Positions 43,843 through 54,219 of a stretch of DNA of 64,000 bases are shown here, piece by piece (positions within the stretch are counted from its first letter, which is position 1; every line of letters begins with the position of its first letter). A program made the translations under genes and the position numbers. Source of the DNA: Nereocystis luetkeana (taxonomy: Eukaryota > Sar > Phaeophyceae > Laminariales > Laminariaceae); assembly GCA_031213475.1 (NCBI GenBank), contig JARUPZ010000026.1:1690501-1754500 (forward strand), given 5' to 3'. The notes beneath the pieces are model-generated. The model worked only from the letters and a program-made list of their open reading frames with translations. It was not told the origin of the DNA and made no database searches.

Positions 43843-45724
43843 ATGAACGTCGGCCTAGACAACCTAACCTCGCCCCAACACCTAGACCTCGGCGCCACCA
43901 GCACAGCAGACATCCGTCTGGCCGCCCAAGCCCTGCTGGACACCTTCGAGTCCGTCCCCGGGGAAACCATCCGCTTGGTGTTCCGCCATACCGATACGGC
44001 GTTCGCCTCGCCCGAGCTAACTTGAGCAGCTTAAGCCCTGGTCGACGTCCTTCGGACTGTTCACACCGTCCGTGGGTGCTGAGTAATGTGGCGGGACCGC
44101 CCTTCCCTCGGCGCGGTCGACGTCGCTTCTTTACCGCGCCTACAACACGGCGCCTCCTTCTCCCGCCACGGTCGCCGTGACAATGGCCGATAAGGCCGTG
44201 CAAACGATAGCCGCAGCAGTTCGTCCCACAGCAAACGGGCGGGGCAGAAAGAAGAACAGGCGCGACGACTCGAGCCGCGGCGGCAGCAGCAGCAGCAGCG
44301 CCCCCGCTCGAAAGCCGATGTTGGAGAAGGAGGAACCGACGGATTCAGAGGACATCAATGAGCTCAAGACACCTAGGAAAGTGACGCCTTCACTGGTGAA
44401 CATGTCCTCCAGTGACAAGTTGCACTCGCTTTCCCGTAGTGAATTTGATACTGGCTGCGCCCTCCCGTTGTCCTCCGCGACAGCCCACGTTGGACAAGAG
44501 CAGAATAATGAGATCAACGATGCCGTTGATAACGCTTACATCCGAGCCATACCACGCCACTACATCACTATCGACTTGCGCAAAGTCGACCGTGTTGTCG
44601 CCCTCCTTTTCAGCTCTGCCATAGCTCGAACGGAAGCGATGCAACAACTCATTCGGAGTATAAGACGAGCGCTGGCAGACATTATAGTTAAGTGCGATGA
44701 CCAATGTACCAAGGGCCTCGCAGCCGACGCCTGAATCCGAGGTTGGGAACGACCCTCCAAAACGTAATGATGAAAGCAATCGTCACTGACCGTCCCTCTT
44801 CCTCTGACCTTACCGCCGTGTTCGACGATTGTTTCGCACGGGTGGAATGGGCCCGTGATGCCCACGCCACCGGACCAGAGGCCTTCAACCAGCTTCTTCT
44901 CCTCATCTGCAGCCACTTTGATCACGGCGACGGAACCGCTGCGTTGCAACGGCTGCACACGTTTGGAGTAGCTAATGGGACCCCCTTTTCTGATAGTTTT
45001 CGATATTTCTGCGTCGTTGTTTCTAGCGTTACGGGTTCGAGAACGTGTTGGCTCCGAATGTTTAGACTGTTATAGACCTGGTTCGGCTTATCTTAATGAA
45101 CCAGTACCACGGGCTCATGCCCACGCTTTATCCGGGTGCTTTGGCCACTGCGCCCACCTGGCTTGTTTCGAGTGATGCCATGTGGTTGTCTTTCCAGACC
45201 ATGGCGACAAATAGAACTGCCGCTATAAGCGGCAAAAATAAATTTTCCTTGCCCCCTTTGGCGGGCCTTCCTTTGCAACCACATTCAAGCAATCGCTCTC
45301 CGAGTGGATCGGCTGCCCCGACGTCCCGCTCGCGACCCGTGGGTTCCTCACGCAACCCTGTTGAGATGAACGTAGCTCATGCCGACCATTATGATTCTGA
45401 TCCGTTTAGTCAAAACTACAACCACCGGCCGACTGAACCGTCCGATTGGGAAACAGTGCTCAATGTCTCCGAATCGTTTCAGAACAATTATCCCAGATCA
45501 TGGACGCCACTCATTGCACCCGAAGAACGCGCGCAAGCTTGGCGCGACAGCAAAGGTCGCTGTTAAATTGTCACGGCGCCGATCACTCTTTCAAGCACTG
45601 TGTAAACGCATTTCATATAGTTAGTGGCCACCTTAACCCCCAGCTAGATCAACTAGGCGATAGTGGTGACGCCTACCGTCGTTGGCAGCAGCGAATGCAC
45701 TACCACCGTGTGACCCCTCTGTAG
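43843..45724 (+). pseudogene. Gag remnant with broken zinc knuckle
   Basis: Coding-like pieces in several frames include AAQALLDTFESVPGETIR (near 43920), the frame 44177-44734 with NAYIRAIPRHYITIDLRK, a capsid-like piece at 44760-45075 with ATGPEAFNQLLLLICSHFD, and a piece at 45096-45566. The nucleocapsid knuckle straddles two frames: the first Cys is the last residue of the 45096-45566 frame, and NCHGADHSFKHC lies one base out of frame near 45565-45600. The one-base shift is the simplest break. A knuckle at this place, binding element RNA, is usual for Ty3 gag. Confidence 0.6.
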
Positions 45725-46198
45725 GCGGCGAAAACACACGCTCGTCGTCTACCTCTGACCGTCGTAGAAGTTATTCTCGACTCAATGACAACAGCCGTAA
45801 TCACAATAAGCACGGAAGCAACACACATGCGCCTTCGCGAACCTATTCACGCAACAACGGACAAGGTGACTACCAACACGGCTCGCCTCACAACAACGGT
45901 AACACCGCGCCCCTCCAGCTCGGACAAGACACCCGAAACACAGGTACCGCGCCTCAGTCTCTCGCAGTGTTTCAACCTAACAATGGAGCACCTCCGACCC
46001 CCACCTCTGCCGGTGGAACTCCTAGCGCGAGGCACGGCGGCTCGAACAATGGCAGCCCCAATGCTCGCCAGCCGGGGGGTTTTGGCTCCGGCACACCGCC
46101 CAAGGACGGTGCCCCCCTGCTCCCAGTCCCGCCTGTAGCACGTTTCGGAGACAAAACACGAACATGTTTTAGCGGACGAGTTCCTCCGCAATCCATCC

Positions 46199-47026
46199 GT
46201 GTTTCAAAGCAGGTTAAGGGTGCGCACGACGCTACCCCCCGTCGCATACACGGAAAACATCGTCCGACAACATTATCCCCCCCTCGAGGGATTTTCCCAC
46301 AGGTTCAGTCCGCGTACCACGGTGCCCCCCCCTCGCATAGACGACGCTGATGTTGGTCGTTCGCTTGCGTCTCCCAATACTCCACCACAGACCTCTACCA
46401 CATCCGGCGTTTGCTCCCCAGATGGGGCGTTCGCCTTAAGGTGTGATTACAGGAGTCCCCGACGCCAGAGTTCCTTTTCGGCGCTCCGCTCTGCGCCTGC
46501 TAGCAAGACCGATCGAGACCCCCCGCTTGGCGCCATTGACGAAGAAATTCTGGGTTTTGCTTATCTCGATGCCCCTTCTGATCGGCGTACGGCAAATGAT
46601 ATTTCCCTGGCCTCTGGCTCACCGCCGGCAACAATCGAGCCGGCAGGGGGCGTATTTCCCCCACAGGGTATAAACGCAGCTGCACCCTTCGCGCATAAAC
46701 GCGACACCGTTGTTCCGGACGCGGCGTGGCGAGGCATTCTGAACGAATAGATCCCACCCGTCCCCGCGACAGTGTTGACAACACCTTGTTTAGAGGGCGC
46801 ACTTAAATCGCCCTTCGCACAGGCAGCGGAAGCCTCGCTGACCTTGTCAAGGAAGGTCGGTCAGGAGCCCCCTGTCGCTCCCAGTATAGTTTCGGGGACC
46901 ACAGTAACAACCTACCTAGGCGAATGCGTCCCCTCCTCGGACTCTCAAATTAGGACCCCGGGGCGACAAGTAGCTCGTCGGGCCCGTTTACGAAACACGG
47001 ACCCTCCAGCTATCTGGGAGGCCTAA
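46199..47026 (+). pseudogene. Pro/Ser-rich linker of the retroelement polyprotein
   Basis: Frames 46199-46750 and 46772-47026 are rich in Pro, Ser, Thr and Arg and join the gag knuckle to the NADAR domain. One less disordered piece reads DEEILGFAYLDAPSDRRT. Repeated C homopolymer runs of 7-8 interrupt the frame. No domain is recognised. Confidence 0.4.
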
Positions 47027-47124
47027 ACCGCCCCCCACAGGCTCATGCCGCGCCTACCGGCCCCGCGTTTAATGCTACCCAGTAATATTGCACCCCCACA
47101 GTTGCATCTTTCTGGCAACCTCCC

Positions 47125-47580
47125 TCTTGCTTCTTGCAATGGACCCCTTCCAGGTTTACCATCGACGGTACTTCTTTTTTGTGCGCGGAACAGTTTTTCG
47201 CCGCAGAAAATAGTCGCCTCTTCGGTGACCCCCCCGTTCTTCCAACCATTATGCGTGTGCCCGACCCAAATTTGCACAAACAGTACGGACGCGACGCACA
47301 AATTGTTGATGCTTCCTTGTGGGTACACGAACGAGAAATTATGGTACCCGTTGGCTCCTACTCCAAGTTCACCCAAACTCAAGCCATGCGACAGCACGTG
47401 CTGGATACCGGTCACTGGCCGCTTACAAAAGCTAGCCTTTGCGATACCATCTGGGGGAAGAGCTACCGAGCAGACCACCAAAACGCCCAGTGCCCCCCCG
47501 CATGGCGCGGCCTCAACCTGTTGTGAAAGGCCCTGCAGATTGTGCGCCAGTACCTCCGCGACGCCGTCCCCTCACCGGCG
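47125..47580 (+). pseudogene. NADAR (YbiA-like, DUF1768) domain within the retroelement
   Basis: The frame reads FTIDGTSFLCAEQFFAAENS, then LHKQYGRDAQIVDASLWVHE, then KFTQTQAMRQHVLDTGHWPL and DTIWG. This matches the NADAR pattern: a Glu-Gln after the FTIDG strand, K-x-x-GR, W-x-x-x-R, KF-x-Q, L-x-TG and WG. A TGA at 47524-47526 falls in the terminal NLLG-type turn, and the same frame continues KALQIVRQYLRDA after it, as expected of the last helix, so the stop is a decay mutation. NADAR proteins act on NAD/ADP-ribose derivatives, and some are reported to remove ADP-ribose from DNA guanine. What a retroelement would use it for is inference. Confidence 0.75.
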
Positions 47581-47769
47581 CGCCGCCGCTATACTCCCCC
47601 CCCCCTGTGATACGGCCACCGCCTCCTCTAGTAGCTATTCGACCCTCGTGCCGAACGTGCTATCGGATCAGGGTGGCAACATCGTTTCTGCAACCCTCCG
47701 GGCAGAAGGCACCCCCCCCACGCATCCAACCCCTCACTGAGCAGGGGCCGTGCCTCGTCCCTGGTCTTG

Positions 47770-47900
47770 TTACTATGGGCCATTCTTCGTTTACGACGAA
47801 GGTCATGCTCCACGGCGGCCACGCTTCTTAAGAATTTGGATGCGTCGCCCTTTTGGATACAGGCCCCCCCCAGTCATTCTGAACTCGCAAACGCTGGGAG
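47770..47900 (+). pseudogene. Retropepsin-type protease motif
   Basis: One frame reads SSFTTKVMLHGGHAS, a TAA, then EFGCVALLDTGPPQSF and a TGA. ALLDTG followed by a small residue and S-F is the active-site loop of LTR-element aspartic proteases (Asp at 47856-47858). Eight C residues follow the Gly codon and may have shifted the frame. The rest of the fold is not recognisable. Confidence 0.5.
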
Positions 47901-48017
47901 CACATGGTCCATAATCTGCGAGAAGCACCCCCCCCTCCCACGAACCTGGGGGGGGGTCGAAAAGCCCCCCCCCTTCGCAGACCTTTACCACAAAAAGCTT
48001 GAGAATACATTTCCTGC

Positions 48018-48960
48018 ATGTCCGAGGACGACCGCAGTGGACACAGCCGTCTGACACCATCCGAAGAAGAACGCATCAGCCTCATACGTTCGGGAGGCCT
48101 CTCTCTTGATGGCCCCCCGCCTCAAAGTCTCGGCTTCGGTGGGCTCGCGCCCTCCAGCCATAGCGTCGGTTTGGGTGGACTCCAACTCTCCCGAACCGAT
48201 TTCAGCGATTATCGCAAACACGGGCCACGAATGAGGATTGAAGACCTCAACGCTCCGTATGGAGAATTCGTCGCACGTGCCCCAACCTCGGTCTTTCCAC
48301 GAAGAGTCAACCGGACTCGCACTCCCGGCATACACGCCATTAGCGATTTTGCCGATCCCGCGTTAGCCGCGACCGCAGTACCCCCCACGGCTCCCGCCGG
48401 CGTCAGTCAGAATATTATTCCCCCCGCGCGCGCCCAGCCCCGAGCCCCTAATTTTAGCACCGAGGCGTTGGATATCAATTACTCCGCCCCCGCTCCGCAT
48501 CGCCGCTAGATTGGTGTGGGTACAGACAATGTTCCACCCCCGACCTTCAGCCCAGACGAAATTTCTCGCAGCGATTCCGGGGACCTCGATTGTCAGGCAT
48601 CCACTGCTCAGCTTCAGACAGCTTTGCAAAGAGCCAAGGCCAACCGAGAGTCTAGATCGGTTGTGCCCCCGGCTCCACCTTAACTATCCTCGGCTTCTCA
48701 GGGTCGCCCGCTTTTTCCGTCTGATCTTATCTCGACAAGAACGCGTCGGCGTCGCGCCGCTGCCGCTGGATCCCCAAAGCCCGCAGTCAAATACGGTTTT
48801 GACTCACCGGCCCCCGCCTCGCCACCGGCTCAAAAATCACCAGCCGTCATGCGACCCCCTTCAAGGTCGTCGGTGCCCTCACCCCCCATCGAGAGGCCCG
48901 ACAGTACCCCTTGTTTGGCTCCCGCAGTGACTACCCAGGCGGCCGCCGTCGCGACTAAAC
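48018..48960 (+). pseudogene. Pro/Ser-rich segment between protease motif and integrase
   Basis: A 163-codon frame (48018-48509) begins MSEDDRSGHSRLTPSEEERI and contains FSDYRKHGPRMRIEDLN, then becomes Ala/Pro-rich. A reverse transcriptase with its YxDD box would be expected here in Ty3 order, but I see none in any plus frame. The segment is also too short for both reverse transcriptase and RNase H. Confidence 0.35.
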
Positions 48961-49029
48961 CTGCTCCACCTCTCCTTAGTGCTACAAGCTCGGACGTCGA
49001 CCCTCCGAGTCCCCTTCCCGGAACATCAT

Positions 49030-49960
49030 CCCCAGTGGAGTCCGTCGAGCTGCATTCACACGCGGACTGGGCGCGAGAATACCGTGCCGAACCAGACTGT
49101 GATTCTGTGTTTCGGTATCTCCTCCTCGGGAGCCCTCAAGCCCTCCCCGATGATAGTATTCTACACCTTCCATCACACAAGCGTCCCCCCCTGTCGGACA
49201 TCCGTTATTCGGCTGGAACAGGACGTCTCCACAGGGATGATGATTGGACCCTTCTGTTGGTGCGAAACCCAACCCCTGCCCGGACAGCCGGTCCTGGTGC
49301 GCCCAGCGGGTGCGCCACTCGTCAGCTTAACGACGAGCCCACCCGACGTTACGTACCGCAACTCGTGCGGCCATGGATTTCTGCCACGCCAACGCCTCCT
49401 GCCACCTTGGAGTCGCTCGCACGCTCCTGTGCTCGAGCACGGTTACTGGTGGATCGGCATGAACCAGAGCACACGGTGGTGGTTTCGACATTGCCCCCAG
49501 TGCCAAGCACGTACAGCGTCCAGACAGACAATGCGCTGGCCCGTCCTGTCACTCCCGTTTCCCTCCGGCCTTGACATCGCGATCAGCGTGGGTTTATTTC
49601 CGCCCCCTCTCGGTTACGCCCGAAGGCGTCCTAATTTTCACCGGCCGTTTCAGCCGGCGGGCAGACATGTATGCCGTTTCCGCGGCCGAACTTACAGCCG
49701 AAGGCACTGCTGAAATCTTGGTGAACAAGTTCATCCCTCTTTGGGGATGTTCTGGTAGTCTCCACTCCGACAACGGCTCCCAGTTGTGCTCCAAGCTGTC
49801 TCACGCTATCTACAAGCTCCAAGGCATGCGGAAAACATCTCCAAGCTCCTATCATCCTAACGGCAACGGCTTCGTCGAGCGCGTGAACCATGCAATGGCC
49901 CAGATGCTCACTATGGTCGTCAATGAACAATACAATGATTGAGATGTTCATTTTCTGCCC
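49030..49960 (+). pseudogene. Integrase (HHCC zinc region and DDE core)
   Basis: The pre-integrase spacer ends GRLHRDDDWTLLLVRNPTP. The zinc region follows with CHANASCHLGVA in one frame and EHGYWWIGM then RHCPQCQAR in the next, giving the H-x-H and C-x2-C pairs. The core frame (49571-49942) contains SDNGSQLCSKL and SSYHPNGNGFVERVN, with exactly 35 residues between the second catalytic Asp (codon 49769-49771) and the Glu, the D-x35-E spacing. The region around the first Asp (expected near 49585) reads as a frameshift with that Asp lost. Integrases join element ends to target DNA; this one cannot. Confidence 0.82.
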
Positions 49961-50242
49961 GTTGGATTTGCTTACAACAATTCCGTCAGTGCCGCCACCG
50001 TGTTGAACCCCATCGAGGTGTACATGAACCGCCTGCCCCGCCTACCCGTCACCGTGTTCGACCACCTGGATGCTCGTGGACACCAAAGCTTCGCTCGAGT
50101 ATGCTGACCTGGCCGCCGACCGATAGCGACGCTCGTTGGCCCTCGTTCGCGACCAACACGCCCTTAATATTGCCCGCATCGAACGCCACCATTCGGCGCG
50201 GTCCGACGGGCTAAACCAACTCCCCACCTACCCCGTCGGTGG

Positions 50243-50476
50243 TTGGGTATGAATTTTAGCACCGCCTCTACCATCCGACAAGGGGCTCAAGCCGGCACTC
50301 ACGCCAAGGTCCTTAAAGCGAAGCTTTCGCTCAACTGGACAGGACCTTTCAAGCTTTTTGCGGTCGGTCCCGCCCCTGCGGAATCGACGCCGGACAAACG
50401 CCCTCTGATCGCCAAGTTCACCTGGACCTTCCCAACGACATGCCGGGCGCGGACGCGCCCTGCCGAGTGTCGGTGA
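50243..50476 (+). pseudogene. Integrase C-terminal GPY/F-like module
   Basis: The frame contains STASTIRQGAQAGTHAKVL followed by KLSLNWTGPFKLFAVGPAPA. The W-x-GPF motif preceded by a basic K-L stretch is the GPY/F module found at the integrase C-terminus of many Ty3/gypsy elements. The upstream part (49960-50240) shows the usual NPIEVYMNRLPRLP-type sequence broken by frameshifts. Confidence 0.65.
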
Positions 50477-50838
50477 CTCGCTGCAAGCCTTGCGCGAATC
50501 CCCACGACACCCCCGACCTTCCGCGGTTTCTCCCTGCGGGACTAAGACCTTATGTCCTCAACAACTACACCTCGAAATCCCCTCCTTACCACGTCACCAA
50601 GGACGATGTTACCCTGTCCATCGACCGCCTGGAAGTCGAGAAACTCACCAGCCATCGGACGGTACGTGGTCGGGGAGGCGTCGTCGCTGTCCTCTACGAA
50701 ACCCACTGGAAAGACCTACTGCCACCCTCATGGAAGCGAGAGATGGACCTCCAGCACCTTAGGCAGCACGTAGTTCGTTACTGGGCAGGCACACCACCTC
50801 AAACTCCAACAGGGAAATCGGTTGTACCGCCGGTGTAA
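50440..50838 (+). pseudogene. Chromodomain segment
   Basis: The frame contains DDVTLSIDRLEVEKLTSHRT, then RGRGGVVAVLYETHWKDLL, PPSWKREMDLQHLRQHVVRY and a Trp. The aromatic pattern Y-x-x-x-W-K ... W-x-x-x-x-DL fits a chromodomain, which steers chromovirus integrase to modified chromatin. It ends GTPPQTPTGKSVVPPV and a stop. This part is intact over about 130 codons, better preserved than the rest. Confidence 0.6.
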
Positions 50839-50891
50839 CCCTCTTCGGTGCTGCCCAGCGAGAACTCTCTCCATCCCAGGGCGCCCCATAG

Positions 50892-51243
50892 TTGTCTCCA
50901 GGCTACTGCCTCGTCGCGCACCAAGGTTGTACCAATCGTTTCAGCAGCACCATCCTCCCCGTCGGCACCTACTTCTGGTACAAGGCCCGCGACCATCACT
51001 GGTGGCTCGGCAAGATCTCCGCCCACACTGCGATAACTGCCATCGATATCATTCGTTTCTTTGACGATCCCGGACCAGTCTAGATCAAGCTCTCTCCTTC
51101 CCGCCAACCTACAGCTATCGGGGCGGGGCGCAACTCCTGGTGCCTCCAAACTCACCAAGATAGAGCTCTTCAGCATGAAGGTTTGCGCAACATCGATGAG
51201 TCTCGCGGAGTCGAACTTGCCGACCCCGCATTGACCAACTGAT
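50892..51243 (+). pseudogene. C-terminal aromatic module (SH3/Tudor-like) of the polyprotein
   Basis: The frame reads LPVGTYFWYKARDHHWWLGK and ITAIDIIRFFDDPGPV, then an in-frame TAG at 51081-51083, then IKLSPSRQPTA and GRNSWCLQTHQD to a stop near 51243. Alternating aromatic and charged residues with WWLGKI and a following strand ending in RFxDDPGP suggest a small barrel such as Tudor or SH3. This assignment is by pattern only. Confidence 0.4.
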
Positions 51244-51244
51244 G

Positions 51245-52617
51245 TTGCTTGTTCGTAGCTAGTACAGTAGTAGTCAATGCTGGGTCTTCACGATTGATTT
51301 CTCTTTTTTTGCTTTTCTTCTCTTTCTTCTCAACTAAGTAGCTAATAAAATGGTCGATATTTCGTCGACATCTAGGCTGGTATACCTCTTCTGTCGTGGA
51401 GTCCATTTTGTTTCAGGTTTGGAATTTGGCTCCCTTTATATGGCGTTCTGCCTTGATGAACGCACGCTTTCTCCCGCATTTTTTTGCCCGAGACCTGAAA
51501 CGTTACTTTAGACCGGACTAGTCATACCGCCACGACGCTCGCCCATCCATGGGTTTGGCTTGGGTACCGCGTTATTATTTTTTTGCTCATTTCTTAAACA
51601 GGGCTTATTTCTCGGTATTCTTCTTTTTTTTTTTGGCGCTTGTTTTCAATATTGACTTATGTTTCGGTATTCCGCGTCGACGATATATTTATGCCATCTC
51701 TCGCAAAAACAAATATCCTGGAGACTTGAAACGTCCGTTGTATCGGGACTAGTATAGGACACATTTCTCGCCTCTCGCCACTTGGTTCGGGTGCCGCGTT
51801 AACTGCCAGTATTTCTCTCTCGGCTTGGTTTACTCTCTGCCCTCAGTCTTTCAGGGCTTGTCCCGAAGTTGCGAATTTTGATAATCCTGCTTGATGACGT
51901 TTTTCATGGAATTTGTGTTTGTCAGCTTTTCTACCCCCTGCCCCCCTCCCTCGCCATATTGCCAAGGAGTGGCAGGCAAAGCATGGTACTCTTCCCCGTT
52001 TCGGGAGTGCCGTCTTCTTATTTTCCTTGTTTTTTTTCTTCTTTTTTATTCGCTCTTATTTCAGCAGAATCGTGATATTGCACGCCCCCGGCTTCTTCTC
52101 TTTTGTAGGGCCGTATGGTTGGCCTTCACGTACGTGTTGGGTGGGTCTTCTTCGTTCCCTCCGCTTTGGCGCGCATCCCCCCTTGTTCTGTTTTGTTTTT
52201 CGGATTTTAGTTTTGAGTTCTCCTCAGCGCTCCCCTCGGTTGAGTGTGCTGCAAGTAGTTCCCGAGACTGTTCGGCTACCTCCACTATCGAGCGCCCTTC
52301 TCTTTCCCACTACTTGGGCCGTGTTTTTTCTGTCGCCCATGTGTGTGTATCGTTCTCTACCGCTTTGCACCGTTCCATCAGACCACTTATTTTAGTATCG
52401 CCCGTCGCGTATCACCCTTAGGTCTGGACTGCCGTGCTTCTTCTCGTGTGTTGCCTCTGTTCTCCTTTTGGCACCTGACCTGCGTATATAGGTTGTTTCT
52501 CCACCCTACGGTAGGTCGGAGTTCATACATACGCGCTAGCATTTATTACGTCACTCGAATTCGAGCCGTCCTGCTTTCACTGAGCCATCCCACGGTAGGG
52601 GTGCACTAGACGTTCCT
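51245..52617. other. Pyrimidine-rich 3' flank of the chromovirus
   Basis: A degenerate direct repeat is visible. About 51490-51590 (TGAAACGTTACTT, GGACTAGT, GGTACCGCGTTA) matches about 51725-51810 (TGAAACGTCCGTT, GGGACTAGT, GGGTGCCGCGTTAAC). This may be LTR-derived, but I could not match it to sequence upstream of the gag. Open frames of up to 176 codons here are low-complexity Phe/Ser-rich and not supported. Confidence 0.4.
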
Positions 52618-52650
52618 GAGCTCCTAAAGAGCCCCTGACATTAGGAGCTC
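52618..52650. repeat. Perfect 10-bp inverted repeat (hairpin)
   Basis: GAGCTCCTAA and TTAGGAGCTC are separated by 13 bases. The role is unknown. It could be an element end or a transcript hairpin. Confidence 0.85.
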
Positions 52651-53197
52651 AATATATCACCCGATACCATAATTGGAAGATTTTATTTTGACCCACCCGA
52701 CCAGCACTTTAATGCCCCGGCCCTAAAACAAATACGCGAGTAAAAAAATCATCCTCACTGCAGGTTCCTCACCTACTTAGAGAACTCAATGGCTCAGAAA
52801 CCGTTGGCCCGAAAAGTGGAATCCATACCGTGGGGTGACTCCACTGTTTCGTTTTTTCGCGACCCTCTTCTTGCCACGTTGCACGCCGCGTATTTTCAGA
52901 TTTCTCGCGTCTCTTCGGGAACAAACCTGCTTCCTACCTTAGGATACATATTTTTTCTGTTCTAAGCGGCTGTCGCCTGGCAAGTTATAGTACTAAGTAA
53001 GTGGTGTGGAAATGGGGTGTGAAGCGCCGTATCTTCGATCGTTGTCTCAGCATTTTCTGGATGGATTTCGTCCCCTCCTGATTTCTATGTATCTGCATAT
53101 TTATACAGCCCTTCAAGATGGGCTTCTGTCATGGTGTTCATGATCCCGTTTCCCTCTATTTTCGGTTTCTTGTACTGTAGACAGGTGTTTTTTTGCT

Positions 53198-53988
53198 GTA
53201 GAACGAAACAGAGGAGCATCGTACTCGTTACGACTTCTTGGCTTCTCCTGCTCGTTCTACAGCCGAAAAACAAATGTTGACTACAGTCAGCACAATAGAC
53301 CGAAACTTCAAGTGCCTGGAACAACATTTTCAGACTTCAGCTACAAGGTCCGGTACGAACGAAGACACGAAAAGTGGTGTCACTTTGGCACCCTCACGGG
53401 AGTGCACCAAGGAGCGCGTATCCGGTTTGCCAAGTTTTGGCTCGATGGAAATGTTCGGAGCTAGAGCAAAAAAATGAAAAGTCCTCGTGAAAAAAAGGGC
53501 GGTAAACGTGCTTCCATTGCCTACGTTGTCGGGACTTTTACCGATATCTGTTTTTTTGCTTGTGGGGAGTGCAACACTGGTGGGTCATGGGGTTGCTCCA
53601 CTTGTTGTGCTGCACTGCCCACAGGACACAAAAAAAGTCCCGACAACATAGCCAATGGAAGCACGTCTGTCGCCGTTTTTTATTTCGAGGATTGGTTTCG
53701 TTGTTTTTGCTCATGCCCCGACCGTTCCTTGCGGGCCAAACATTGGCAGACCGAATATGAGCTGATTCGTGCATTCCCGTGAGTGTGCCAAAGCGACAGC
53801 ACTTCCTTTTCGTGTCCTCCTTCGGGGCGGCCCTCGTCTCTGAAGGTTGAAAATGTGGTTCCAGGCGCTTGGTTTATTATGGGTTTCTTGTATCGTAGCC
53901 AAACATATTGTTTTTTTTTCTGCTGTAGAACAAGCAGGAGGAACCCAGAAGTCATATCGAGTACGTTCTTCTTTCTCGTCCTACACCT
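53198..53988. repeat. Large imperfect inverted repeat (foldback)
   Basis: The left arm (about 53198-53541) and right arm (about 53633-53988) are inverted copies separated by about 90 bp. Landmarks are GTGCTTCCATTGCC and GTTGTCGGGACTTT on the left with AAAGTCCCGACAAC and GGAAGCACGT on the right, and TTTGGCACCCTCACGGGA on the left with TCCCGTGAGTGTGCCAAAG on the right. A smaller hairpin is nested in the left arm (CTGTAGAACGA at 53198 with TCGTTCTACAG near 53255). Its transcript would form a long double-stranded RNA. It may be a foldback transposon or an inverted duplication. Confidence 0.8.
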
Positions 53989-54219
53989 TGAATAACGTAA
54001 CACTTAACGATTTCTGTTAACGCCAGGCGTCAGGGGAAAAAGCCCGAAACACTACGCTACAACTGTACATCAAGTGTTTTCTGGATTGTGAGATAACATA
54101 GGGTTATAGTGTGTTTCGATATTGGCGGGCGATCGCGTAACAGTATGTTAGAGTGTCACCTTGATTCCGTACTGACCGCAGTATACCTGGTATGCGTTAC
54201 GGTGTTAGGGTATGCAGCC

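Larger units (their letters stand above)
43422..51243 (+). mobile_element. Decayed Ty3/gypsy-like chromovirus carrying a NADAR domain
   Basis: In order on the plus strand are: gag remnants (43422-45720) with a zinc knuckle, Pro/Ser-rich sequence, a NADAR domain (about 47125-47580), a retropepsin-type DTG motif (47856-47864), a Pro-rich segment, an integrase with zinc-binding HHCC region and DDE core (about 49030-49960), a GPY/F-like module, a chromodomain, and a C-terminal aromatic module ending in a stop near 51243. The INT-chromodomain order is that of chromoviruses. Many frameshifts and stops show it is dead. I found no reverse transcriptase or RNase H between protease and integrase, and no LTR pair could be recognised by eye. 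Confidence 0.78.

Noticed and set aside
43422-44180. 252-codon intact host gene
   Set aside because: The second half is Pro/Arg-rich in the wrong frame of the gag region; the protein-like signal moves to another frame at about 43843.
51891-52421. 176-codon plus-strand gene
   Set aside because: Phe/Ser/Pro-rich translation of a pyrimidine-rich stretch open in all three plus frames.
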